DNA from: an uncultured Porphyromonas sp.
Lineage (GTDB): Bacteria; Bacteroidota; Bacteroidia; Bacteroidales; Porphyromonadaceae
Assembly (NCBI GenBank): GCA_943912835.1
Contig: CALTVJ010000049.1
Location: 1 to 14,591, forward strand
Direction of reading: 5' to 3'
DNA: 14,591 nucleotides
Of this stretch, positions 1 to 7,825 are shown in pieces; within the stretch, counting starts at the first letter, position 1, and every line of letters starts with the position of its first letter. Made by a program: the position numbers and the translations under genes. Below the pieces are notes generated by a model. That model was given only the letters and a program-made list of their open reading frames with translations, was not told the DNA's origin and ran no database searches.

Positions 1-1724
1 TTAATCATACTAAAAAGTTCTTCTGCTGCAGCACGAGGTCCCTCCTTGCTCTGACCATCAATTGCCAAAGAGGTATGCATTTCTCCAACTTGAACGCCTT
101 CGGCAAACAAATCAGTAAAATACTCACGCACCAACTTTTCAGCAAGCTCACGCTCTTGAACAGGACCAAAAGGATTTGCAAAGTAAGATGTCACGAGTCC
201 CTTCTCCGTAGTCGTTCCCTTGGCCTTACGGGCACCTACCTCAAAGACTGGGATAGCTTCATCTTGGTTAGCAAAGAGCTGTATCTTAGTGCTTGCCTCG
301 GCATAATTGTTCGCATAGAGGAAGTAGTCAACAGGATAACCCTTCATAATCACTTCATAGGTCGTAATCGGAATCGTTACACGAGCATTGATTTTATCTG
401 GGTTTGTATAGATGCCTCGGTCAAGCTGAGCAAAGGCGTACATAGGGTCTAAATCGTCTGTTCGCACAAAAGCTCCTATTTCTGTACCATAGGCTCGGAT
501 ATGCCCGTCTTCATCTCTTGACAAGTAACCCATATCATCAAAGATAACACGCATATGGCGGATATACTTCTCATTGAGTGTACGGAAGGCCTCAAGACTT
601 TCACTCTTACCAGCGCCACTATCTCCCATGATAACGATATTAGCCGTCAAACCATTCTTGAGTGTGATATTGACCATAGCTCCGTGAATAGGTAAATTAC
701 CTCGCTCCATTTGTTTGATGTTGTGTAGCGTGAGCAACATCTTTTTCATATAACCAAAGTAATCTATCTCATCTGAGTAATTGGCATAACCAATCAAAAT
801 ATCGTTTTTCTTATCCTTGTAGTAGAACGTACGTTTTTCCTCATGACCATCGTTATATCCAAAGACATAAATCATATCTGGCTTCTTATCGGCATAATCC
901 TCCGTTTTCGCTAACTCAAAAAGATTTGACAAGCCAATACCATGACACATAAAGTCTTTATGGAAATAAACGAAAGCCAAAAGATTACCCACCTTCGCTG
1001 GGAAGAGGAAGAATTCATCCTCACTTAAAACGATATTAGAGAGTGGGTTAATCTTATGTTCTTCAAAAATACCATCTCGGGTATTCTTCTTCGTATAAGA
1101 TACATAAGGAGGGTTAATAACGATAGTATTGATGAATGGGATACCCTGTAGACCTTTATACTCAAGTGGACAAGCCCAAGTCATATCATTCAAGATAAGC
1201 CCTGCATTAACACCTGCCGTAGCCTGCAAATAGACATTACTAATATATCCATTAACTACATTTCGTGTACGTCTATAGATACTCTGCAATAGTTCATTAA
1301 ACAATTGATAAGCTTGAATAAAACGCACATTTTGCATGCCATCACCGACACGGCTATTTTGTACAATAGCCACACGTTCTAGCTTGCGCCAGTATTCGTA
1401 AAGAAGCTCTACAACCTCCAAAAAGAGATCTCGATCACGAAATAGGGCTGCATATTTATTGTTTACTTCGATCAACTCCTCAACTTCCATCACACTCAAG
1501 AAGCGAATAGCCTCAATAAAGCAACTGGTCAAATTATCATCTGTTTGATAAGACTCAATAAGCTGTCCATAAACGATTGGATTGTCTTTTTTAAGACGGA
1601 GCATAAAAGACTCTACTACACGAGAAAATGCATAGCTAGTCAAAATCTTACGACGATTGTCGCAGAATTTAGAGGAGAAGTTAATAATCGCCTTCCCTCT
1701 ACCAAGAGTGAATTCTTGTACCAT
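1..1724 (-). CDS. PEP carboxykinase / HPr kinase-fold P-loop protein, C-terminus missing
   Basis: The reverse strand is open from an ATG at 1724 to the window edge, giving 574 codons without a stop. An in-frame stop lies just upstream of this ATG, and no other ATG lies between them, so the start is firm. I see a phosphate-binding loop GDSGAGKSE at residues 367-375, an acidic pair FDD at 395-397, and a later stretch TEIGAFVRTDDLD (about 414-426). These fall in the same order as the P-loop, the metal-binding Asp pair and the EGGCYAK region of ATP-dependent PEP carboxykinase. The loop itself (GxSGxGKSE) is closer to HPr kinase than to PEPCK (GLSGTGKTT). The roughly 350-residue N-terminal half is unfamiliar and helix-rich, with no signal peptide, so the protein is probably cytosolic. 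Family membership is inferred from motifs. The reaction is unknown: it could be a true carboxykinase, a protein kinase or another phosphotransferase. It has its own divergent promoter. Confidence 0.8.
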   Translation of the reverse strand, partial: MVQEFTLGRGKAIINFSSKFCDNRRKILTSYAFSRVVESFMLRLKKDNPIVYGQLIESYQTDDNLTSCFIEAIRFLSVMEVEELIEVNNKYAALFRDRDLFLEVVELLYEYWRKLERVAIVQNSRVGDGMQNVRFIQAYQLFNELLQSIYRRTRNVVNGYISNVYLQATAGVNAGLILNDMTWACPLEYKGLQGIPFINTIVINPPYVSYTKKNTRDGIFEEHKINPLSNIVLSEDEFFLFPAKVGNLLAFVYFHKDFMCHGIGLSNLFELAKTEDYADKKPDMIYVFGYNDGHEEKRTFYYKDKKNDILIGYANYSDEIDYFGYMKKMLLTLHNIKQMERGNLPIHGAMVNITLKNGLTANIVIMGDSGAGKSESLEAFRTLNEKYIRHMRVIFDDMGYLSRDEDGHIRAYGTEIGAFVRTDDLDPMYAFAQLDRGIYTNPDKINARVTIPITTYEVIMKGYPVDYFLYANNYAEASTKIQLFANQDEAIPVFEVGARKAKGTTTEKGLVTSYFANPFGPVQERELAEKLVREYFTDLFAEGVQVGEMHTSLAIDGQSKEGPRAAAEELFSMI

Positions 1725-1770
1725 GATTGAATGTACAATTTAAAGGTTACTGTTTGTTGGTTAATTGTAG

Positions 1771-1792
1771 GTGTAGTCTCTCTTGACTACAC
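1771..1792. repeat. Perfect 8-bp inverted repeat in leader of the PEPCK-like gene
   Basis: GTGTAGTC, a 6-nt loop (TCTCTT) and GACTACAC form a perfect dyad. It begins 2 bp beyond the predicted -7 box (1795-1802), on the transcribed side, so it covers the expected transcription start and first transcribed bases of the minus-strand gene. It could be an operator or a 5' mRNA hairpin. It lacks an adjacent T tract on either strand, so a terminator role is less likely. Confidence 0.6.
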
Positions 1793-1794
1793 AA

Positions 1795-1826
1795 CAAAGA
1801 TAAATAAACTTTTTTAATTACGGAAA
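1795..1826 (-). promoter_or_regulatory. Bacteroidetes-type promoter of the PEPCK-like gene
   Basis: Read on the minus strand, TATCTTTG (1802-1795) matches the Bacteroidetes -7 consensus TAnnTTTG exactly. About 20 nt further upstream lies TTTC (1826-1823), one base off the -33 TTTG box. The -7 box lies about 70 nt ahead of the ATG at 1724, which would give a leader of roughly 60 nt. This is assigned by consensus only. Confidence 0.55.
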
Positions 1827-1860
1827 TAATTCCTTTATAAAATAATAAGAGGAGAACACA

Positions 1861-2097
1861 AAGTCTCAGGCACGAACAATTTTCAAAGCATTTTTCAGCA
1901 CTGCGAGACTGCAAGGTGAAGATGCCCTGTTACTCTATCGAGAGAAAGCATCTCATCTCGGTAGACAGATGTTTATCGTTCTACCGGGACAAAACGAATC
2001 TTTCCAACTACGTAATTTTACAGGAAAGGATAGAGAACAATGTACACATTTCAAATGTTTAATTTACCTAGCAGATAAACGAAGAATTAAAATCTAA
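1861..2097 (+). pseudogene. Small ORF with apparently lost start codon (78 codons)
   Basis: The frame is open from the stop at 1846 to TAA at 2095-2097. It has ordinary protein-like composition, with segments such as ARTIFKAFFSTARLQGEDAL and GRQMFIVLPGQ. No ATG, GTG or TTG occurs near its beginning. However, AGGAG at 1850-1854 is followed, at normal ribosome-binding distance, by AAG at 1861-1863, one base away from ATG. The simplest reading is a start-lost gene. Other readings are a shorter product from the ATG at 1969 (42 residues), an unusual start codon, or chance openness; an overlapping +1 frame is also partly open here. The stop lies 2 bp before the next small gene, which suggests an operon. 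I do not recognise the family, and no function is proposed. Confidence 0.4.
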
Positions 2098-2099
2098 TT

Positions 2100-2246
2100 A
2101 TGAATAGCCAAAACAAATTGTATAGTAGCCCTCAAGTTTATCGACTAAAACTCGGAGCCAACCTAAATCTTTTAGCTAGATTGTCTCTCTTTGCCTCAGA
2201 CGATGAATATCTTTTGGAGGATATTGAAGATATGGGAGAGCTCTAA
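2100..2246 (+). CDS. 48-residue small protein upstream of the M60 lipoprotein
   Basis: ATG at 2100 to TAA at 2244-2246. The peptide has a hydrophilic start, then SPQVYRLKLGANLNLLARLS, then an acidic tail ending DIEDMGEL. There is no signal peptide or membrane segment. The pattern (a Y-x-x-P opening, a short L-x-L strand, a LLA/Ser centre and an acidic or Gly-containing tail) resembles unnamed short proteins that I recall lying in front of surface-protein genes in Bacteroidales. That likeness is from memory and unverified. It starts 2 bp after the preceding open frame and ends 24 bp before the lipoprotein ATG, so it is probably co-transcribed with it. Function is unknown; it could be a leader-type or regulatory peptide, or a precursor. 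Confidence 0.6.
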   Translation: MNSQNKLYSSPQVYRLKLGANLNLLARLSLFASDDEYLLEDIEDMGEL

Positions 2247-2270
2247 ACTAACAATGAATTGAGAAGCGAT

Positions 2271-5200
2271 ATGAATAAACTAAGACAACTATTAATTTCA
2301 CTATCTGTATTTATCCTTGCTATAACTTCTTATACTAGCTGTAGCAAAGATGAGCATACCACACATACGCGTAACGAAGCGAGCCAAGAATTCGTTGTAA
2401 CAGATGTAAAGTCTTACGAAAATGGGAATGGGTTCAATCTATCCCTAAACTTTGCAATAGATAATGACCAGCTCAAAAGCCTAAATTACTTAGAGCAAGA
2501 GGATACAGGGGAGTTAATCGGGATACAGACAAGCAAAAACGAAAAGCTACACTTATTTATCCGAAAAGAGGGAGATAACAATAGTTTAACCGTAGCAACA
2601 ATACAATGGAAGCAACGTGCTAACAACAAGATTAGTCTACCTAACGTAAGCATTAACCTTCCACAAGGGGTTAATGCTAATATAGGAGAAACTTGGTATA
2701 TTGCTGGTGTCTTGGGTGGAGAGCTCAACAGTGCCACTAAAGAGGTGCAATTCGGGACCTCTGCTCTAAACGAGGCAATATCAACAGACACCAACAATGC
2801 AGTAGATATGCCTTATTCATTTGCATGGAAACGTCTCGAAATCACTAAAGAAAATAAAGCTACATTAGGAGAAACTTCACTTAGCCCTATGGGGGTACTC
2901 CTACGCTTACAATTCTATAACAATCTTATAGACGCTTTTGAGGGTAGCCATATTGAGCTAAAAAGTAATGCGTTCCAAGCACATGGTACATTTTCTCCTT
3001 TTGCCGTTGAGAATGATAACCAACAAACAAGTAAAAAAATCCTATGGAAAGCTCTAAATCCTGAGGATACTACGGCAAAGACTTGGCAATACATTTTAGG
3101 GAACAATAACCGTAAATTATCACTTCCCTCTGGCAGTGGTCGTAATGCAGAGCACAACATCATGCTATGGGTAATGCCCAACTCAAATATTCCAGAGCAG
3201 GACACAGAGACCAGCATCAAACTAACCGCTCAAAGAGCAGGAACAAACACGCCAGAGGTGTTTGAAACTTATCACAAAACTGGGCATCGCCCACTTATGA
3301 GCGGCAAAAGTTACAGACTTAGCAATTTAATCACCGCAGAACCCTATATTTCTGAGGTTTACTATCAGTATGTTACCAATCCTCGAAATAACTACTCAAT
3401 TGTCGAAATATACAATCCAACTATAGAAGATATTGACCTCGGTCGATATGCTCTTGTTCGTACTGTTCAAAATGCTCCAGGGACATCTTCATATAGCTAC
3501 TTTGCAACAACTCACGGACCGAATAGAGACCTGAATCAAGCCGCCTTTCTTCCACTTGATCTATTGCAAGGCTATGAGAGAAGTGGAGGCTCCGTTTTCC
3601 CCAAAAACAACACAAGTTATGAATCCAATTGGCACAAAGTGATCTACGGAGAAGCTACCAATATACTAAAAGGAGGGAAAACGCTTCTAATTGGAGCTGG
3701 AGGATACATCTCTACAAACTACAAACCAAGTGCCAATATAGAGAGATTCAATGCCCAATTAGACTCCTATCAAGCAGGTCAAAGTACACGCTCTATCGAA
3801 GACTCGACTTTACCGCGAGCAGGTATGCAGGTTGATTCTGCCCATAAAGCTGGCTATGCTCAAGCGATGATAGCCATAGACAATTCTATAGCAAAGAACA
3901 GAGACCCCAATCCAAGTGGAATTGCTGGAGTTTTGCAATTGGGGTCTAAACAAGGCGTAGCCCTTATCAAAGCACAAGTAAACGAGCGAGGAGAATACGA
4001 CTACGAAGTGATTGATAGCAGTACCCCTATAAACAATATAAATGCTACTCGTTCATACATTTTATACCTCAATAGTCTTAGAACAATTGTTCCTAGCAAT
4101 GTATCTCAGGCAACAAACTACTCCCAAGTTCGTAAAGCTAAAGTCCTAAAAGGGAACAAAACTTTTGACTTTAATGAGTGGGAATGGACCATCTGTGAGA
4201 ATGATGGAATCAAATCTCTTGGGTCCAGAATATATGTAGCAGGACTAACACCTTTTGCCAGCAACTATACCGGCTATGACAGTAAAAACAATCCCCAAGG
4301 GCTCCCTTTTTGGAGTGGAGCACCATCGGCACCTCAACTTTCTAACCCAAAATACAACCCTACGTTACCTGTTGGCGCACTTCCTAGTTCAGAGTTTACT
4401 CCCGAAGAGAAGGCAAAAATGAAAGCCTTTGAAGCCCATCATCTCAAAAAAATCTTTACAGATATAACTTGTAGTGAACTCAAAGAAGGTATTACCTATA
4501 AAGAAATCAGGGATATACCAAGTCTCTTTTATCGAGAAATGGCTCGTAAAATGTACCAAGGAGTTTATCCTCGAGAGTTCCGTATATCAGACTATCAAGC
4601 TTGGTCAGACCCAGAACTACAACGAAGCGAAAACAACACCCTGTTCGCTTATTCCATTCTTGACAATCCTACTGGTATTGTCGCTCAAAGCGGGTCAGAG
4701 CTTCTTATATTTGTAGGAGACACAAAAGGGAATGACATTCGCATTCGTATTATGGATCTCAAAAAAGGTAATTCTTTTATAGATGATGGATTCTCTACAG
4801 CTGAGACTCATAAACTATCAGAAGGAATCAATCGAGTACAGGTCAAAACATCTGGTCTCATCCATGTACTCTACCATATTGAAAGCAAATCTATAGACCG
4901 TGGTCAACATCCAAATGTGCGTATACACTTTGCTGATGGATTTGGAATAGTTAATGGATATTATGATAGTAAAAAATTAAGTCATCAAGGGCGTTGGGCA
5001 GAGCTATTACAGAAAGCTAGACATACCTATTTTGAGGTCTTAGGCGAATTTGCCCACCTAGCTTTTCCTACAGATTATTTTCGACGTAATACACAAGATG
5101 CAAATCAACTCATCTCAATTTATGACAAATTAGTCAAGGGTGAGATGGAGTTAATGGGATTATATCACTACAATCGAGTATTTACCAATCGAGCTTTTTT

Positions 5201-6197
5201 CCATGTGATGTACTATAGCAACAATAATATGTTTGCACACAGACATCGCACATTTTATTCAGCAAAAGCAATGGAAATTATGACTAATCCTCAGATACTA
5301 GAACGAAATATTTGGGGGGCAGCGCACGAGGTAGGGCATCTCAACCAAACATTTGGACTCCGTTGGGAAGGGTTAGAGGAAATCAGTGGGAATATCACCG
5401 CGACATATGTATACACGAATATTTTCGGGAATAGAAGCAATCTACTCAAAAAGAAAAAAGATGGATTCAATGCTTACAAAACGGCATGGGAATGGGCTTT
5501 TGTTAAACAACCTACACATGCTGCCATTAAGGAGGAAAGCAGCAAATTTGTTCCTTTCTGGCAATTAGAATTATATTTTGGAAAATTGATGGGACGAAAT
5601 CCGATCAACCAAAAAGATAAAGGCGGCTTTTATCCTGATCTTTACGAACGTTTAAGAGGGAATAATCATTTTTACTCTAATCCCAATTATCATCAAGCTG
5701 AATTTGCTTATCATATCTCTAAAGTCTCTGGTTACGATATGACGGACTTTTGTGAACGTTGGGGATTTTTACGAGCTGCAAACAATGTAGAGGCTATGAA
5801 GAATCATGGAGAACTAACTTTTAGGTTTACCTTACCTCAATCTGTGGTTAACGAGGTCAAGCAACGAATCAAAGATCTTAATTTACCAAAGCCATCTCCA
5901 GTGATTCATCTCATCTCTGATATCAATTATTCTTACTTCCACACTCCAATTCGTGAAGTGGTACGAGGAACAGTCTCACGTCTAGGAAACGTAGTAAGCT
6001 TAAGTAACTGGAAAAATGTGGTATGCTATGTCGTAACCAATGCTCAAGGGCAAGACATATACTACAACGAAGGCAAATCTGCCCCTGAAGATACTGTTGC
6101 AGAACTTACAAGTGACGGATTTACTTGGGACGAAACAGGCATCAGACTATATTCAATCGATGCCAACGGCAAACGTACACCAATCCCCCTCCCTTAG
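2271..6197 (+). CDS. Large M60-like (enhancin/mucinase family) zinc metallopeptidase lipoprotein
   Basis: This encodes 1308 residues from ATG 2271. An in-frame TTG at 2259 is rejected because the ATG opens directly on a lipoprotein signal, with a hydrophobic core and Cys at residue 24. The sequence after Cys is SKDE, a charged stretch like the surface-export signals of Bacteroidetes lipoproteins. Residues about 30-350 form a beta-rich region resembling fimbrillin-like domains, ending near GKSYRLSNLI. Residues about 356-480 resemble a lamin-tail domain (ISEVYY, VEIYNPT, DLGRYALVRT). From about 785 to 1165 lies the peptidase M60 region, with an accessory beta segment, then HFADG, then HEVGH at 1019-1023 (two zinc His and the catalytic Glu), then EEISGN with the likely third ligand Glu 1036/1037. 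A C-terminal beta domain covers about 1200-1308. Known M60 members cleave glycosylated proteins such as mucins, so a host or dietary glycoprotein substrate is inferred. It is predicted to be anchored in the outer membrane. A hairpin follows the stop. Confidence 0.88.
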   Translation: MNKLRQLLISLSVFILAITSYTSCSKDEHTTHTRNEASQEFVVTDVKSYENGNGFNLSLNFAIDNDQLKSLNYLEQEDTGELIGIQTSKNEKLHLFIRKEGDNNSLTVATIQWKQRANNKISLPNVSINLPQGVNANIGETWYIAGVLGGELNSATKEVQFGTSALNEAISTDTNNAVDMPYSFAWKRLEITKENKATLGETSLSPMGVLLRLQFYNNLIDAFEGSHIELKSNAFQAHGTFSPFAVENDNQQTSKKILWKALNPEDTTAKTWQYILGNNNRKLSLPSGSGRNAEHNIMLWVMPNSNIPEQDTETSIKLTAQRAGTNTPEVFETYHKTGHRPLMSGKSYRLSNLITAEPYISEVYYQYVTNPRNNYSIVEIYNPTIEDIDLGRYALVRTVQNAPGTSSYSYFATTHGPNRDLNQAAFLPLDLLQGYERSGGSVFPKNNTSYESNWHKVIYGEATNILKGGKTLLIGAGGYISTNYKPSANIERFNAQLDSYQAGQSTRSIEDSTLPRAGMQVDSAHKAGYAQAMIAIDNSIAKNRDPNPSGIAGVLQLGSKQGVALIKAQVNERGEYDYEVIDSSTPINNINATRSYILYLNSLRTIVPSNVSQATNYSQVRKAKVLKGNKTFDFNEWEWTICENDGIKSLGSRIYVAGLTPFASNYTGYDSKNNPQGLPFWSGAPSAPQLSNPKYNPTLPVGALPSSEFTPEEKAKMKAFEAHHLKKIFTDITCSELKEGITYKEIRDIPSLFYREMARKMYQGVYPREFRISDYQAWSDPELQRSENNTLFAYSILDNPTGIVAQSGSELLIFVGDTKGNDIRIRIMDLKKGNSFIDDGFSTAETHKLSEGINRVQVKTSGLIHVLYHIESKSIDRGQHPNVRIHFADGFGIVNGYYDSKKLSHQGRWAELLQKARHTYFEVLGEFAHLAFPTDYFRRNTQDANQLISIYDKLVKGEMELMGLYHYNRVFTNRAFFHVMYYSNNNMFAHRHRTFYSAKAMEIMTNPQILERNIWGAAHEVGHLNQTFGLRWEGLEEISGNITATYVYTNIFGNRSNLLKKKKDGFNAYKTAWEWAFVKQPTHAAIKEESSKFVPFWQLELYFGKLMGRNPINQKDKGGFYPDLYERLRGNNHFYSNPNYHQAEFAYHISKVSGYDMTDFCERWGFLRAANNVEAMKNHGELTFRFTLPQSVVNEVKQRIKDLNLPKPSPVIHLISDINYSYFHTPIREVVRGTVSRLGNVVSLSNWKNVVCYVVTNAQGQDIYYNEGKSAPEDTVAELTSDGFTWDETGIRLYSIDANGKRTPIPLP

Positions 6198-6216
6198 ATT
6201 TTACATTTTAAATTCT

Positions 6217-6280
6217 GATAGTATCCTTATCCGAGCAACTCTCGCAGGAGTCTCTGGTAAGGGTACTATTCTTATTTCTA
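6217..6280 (+). terminator. Long hairpin after the M60 lipoprotein gene
   Basis: Bases 6217-6231 pair with 6256-6270 over 15 bp, three of them G-T wobbles (core ATAGTATCCTTA with TAAGGGTACTAT). A small inner dyad ACTC/GAGT sits in the loop. A T-rich run, CTTATTTCT, follows. It lies 20 nt after the lipoprotein stop and about 80 nt before gnd, so it most likely ends the lipoprotein transcript. A leader role for gnd is possible. Confidence 0.55.
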
Positions 6281-6352
6281 AATTCAAACAAACATATCAA
6301 GGCTTTGGTAGGTTATATCATAGTAACACAAACTTTATATAACGTTTACTTT

Positions 6353-7813
6353 ATGAGCAAGACAAACATAGGGCTTATCGGCTTGGCTGTGATGGGTGAA
6401 AACCTAGCCCTAAACATGGAGCGTAATGGCTTCTTCGTATCAGTTTACAACAGAGCTGAGGGTGCAGAGGCTGATGTGGTTAAAAACTTTATGGCTGGTC
6501 GTGGTGCTGGTAAAAATTTCCAAGGCTATACAGACCTGAAGGACTTTGTATCATCTATCGAACGTCCTCGTAAGATTATGATGATGATACGTGCAGGTAA
6601 ACCTGTAGACCTCGTGATTGAGAGCCTAATCCCCTACCTAGAGGCTGGAGATATCGTCATCGATGGCGGAAATAGTAACTGGGAAGACAGCGAACGCCGT
6701 GAGGTCTACCTCCGTGAGCGTGGTGTATATTTCGTTGGAGCAGGCATTTCTGGAGGAGAAGAGGGTGCACTCAATGGGCCTGCCATCATGCCTGGTGGAG
6801 CATCTGAAGCGTGGGAACACATAGCCCCTATTTTCACTAAAATTGCAGCTAAAGCCAATGACGGGACTCCTTGTTGTAGTTGGGTCGGCGGTGGTGGCTC
6901 TGGTCACTTCGTGAAGATGGTTCACAACGGTATCGAATACGGCGATATGCAACTCATTGCTGAGGCTTACGGCATGATGAAAGAGCAAGGCGGATTGTCT
7001 AATGACGATATGAGCTCTATCCTCGGCAAGTGGAACGAAGGGAAACTAAACAGCTACCTCATTGAGATCAGCTCAGCTATCCTCGCCCATAAAGAACAAA
7101 ACGGACAATACCTCATAGACTCAATCCTAGATACTGCTGGACAAAAAGGAACAGGGAAATGGAGCGTCATCAACTCTCTAGAGTATGGAACGCCCCTAAA
7201 CCTCATCTCAGCTGCCGTCTACGAACGTAGCCTATCTGCTAGCAAAAACTTACGAGTTGAGGCTGCCAAAGCATACAAGCGCTCAGTAAAGCTTGAGGCA
7301 GATGCAGAGCACCTTGTCAATGACCTAGAGGCTTGTCTCTATGCCAGCAAACTTGTAAGTTATGCTCAAGGATTCGGGCTTATGCAACAAGCCTCTCGCG
7401 AACGTGGCTGGGGTCTTAACCTTGCATCTATTGCCCGTATGTGGCGTGGTGGTTGTATTATTCGCTCTGGCTTCCTTGGAGAGATCGCAGCAGCTTACGA
7501 GAAAAATGCAGAGCTTAGTCATCTCCTACTAGACGAATACTTCAAAAACGAAATCCAAGTGGCACTGCCTTCTTGGCAACGCGTTATCGCTCAAGCCACT
7601 TTGTCGGGTATACCAGTGCAGGCATTCTCTACAGCATTAAACTACTTCTACTCTCTGACAACAGAGCGTCTGCCAGCCAATATGCTACAAGCTCAACGCG
7701 ACTATTTCGGAGCACATACTTTTGAGCGCATTGACAGACCTAGAGGGGAATTCTTCCACGAGAATTGGACAGGTCATGGAGGTAACACTTCATCTACAAC
7801 CTATAATGTATAG
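6353..7813 (+). CDS. gnd: 6-phosphogluconate dehydrogenase (decarboxylating)
   Basis: This is a cytosolic enzyme that oxidises 6-phosphogluconate to ribulose-5-phosphate and CO2 with reduction of NADP. From ATG 6353 it has 486 residues, usual for the long form of the family. An in-frame TTG at 6305 would only add 16 residues in front of the Rossmann fold, so I reject it. The N-terminal nucleotide-binding turn GLIGLAVMGENLA is at residues 7-19. IDGGNSNW is at 103-110, and ISGGEEGALNGPAIMPGG follows from 132. The catalytic HFVKMVHNGIEY is near 185-196 (Lys 188, Asn 192). The family signature DTAGQKGTGKW is at 260-270. The C-terminus TGHGGNTSS is the usual substrate-side tail. zwf starts 12 bp downstream, so the two are almost surely co-transcribed. 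There is no obvious ribosome-binding site, as is common in this phylum. Confidence 0.97.
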   Translation: MSKTNIGLIGLAVMGENLALNMERNGFFVSVYNRAEGAEADVVKNFMAGRGAGKNFQGYTDLKDFVSSIERPRKIMMMIRAGKPVDLVIESLIPYLEAGDIVIDGGNSNWEDSERREVYLRERGVYFVGAGISGGEEGALNGPAIMPGGASEAWEHIAPIFTKIAAKANDGTPCCSWVGGGGSGHFVKMVHNGIEYGDMQLIAEAYGMMKEQGGLSNDDMSSILGKWNEGKLNSYLIEISSAILAHKEQNGQYLIDSILDTAGQKGTGKWSVINSLEYGTPLNLISAAVYERSLSASKNLRVEAAKAYKRSVKLEADAEHLVNDLEACLYASKLVSYAQGFGLMQQASRERGWGLNLASIARMWRGGCIIRSGFLGEIAAAYEKNAELSHLLLDEYFKNEIQVALPSWQRVIAQATLSGIPVQAFSTALNYFYSLTTERLPANMLQAQRDYFGAHTFERIDRPRGEFFHENWTGHGGNTSSTTYNV

Positions 7814-7825
7814 AGCTAGATAAAT

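Noticed and set aside
75..452. Plus-strand open frame of 125 codons in the left region
   Set aside because: It lies antisense to the continuous PEPCK-like frame, which carries clear P-loop motifs. Its own translation is low-complexity and unlike any family.
1545..1730. Plus-strand open frame of 61 codons
   Set aside because: It is antisense to the N-terminus of the PEPCK-like gene, with no start context or recognisable features.
1771..1815. Rho-independent terminator in the divergent intergenic region
   Set aside because: The inverted repeat is followed by T-runs only after about 17 nt on the plus strand, and no transcript is expected to end there because the genes diverge.
2259..2270. TTG start for the M60 lipoprotein
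   Set aside because: The ATG at 2271 gives a standard lipoprotein signal directly; the TTG only adds four residues (MRSD) in front of it.
6305..6352. TTG start for gnd
   Set aside because: It would place 16 extra residues before the Rossmann fold. MSKTNIGLIGLAVMG from ATG 6353 is the normal family start.
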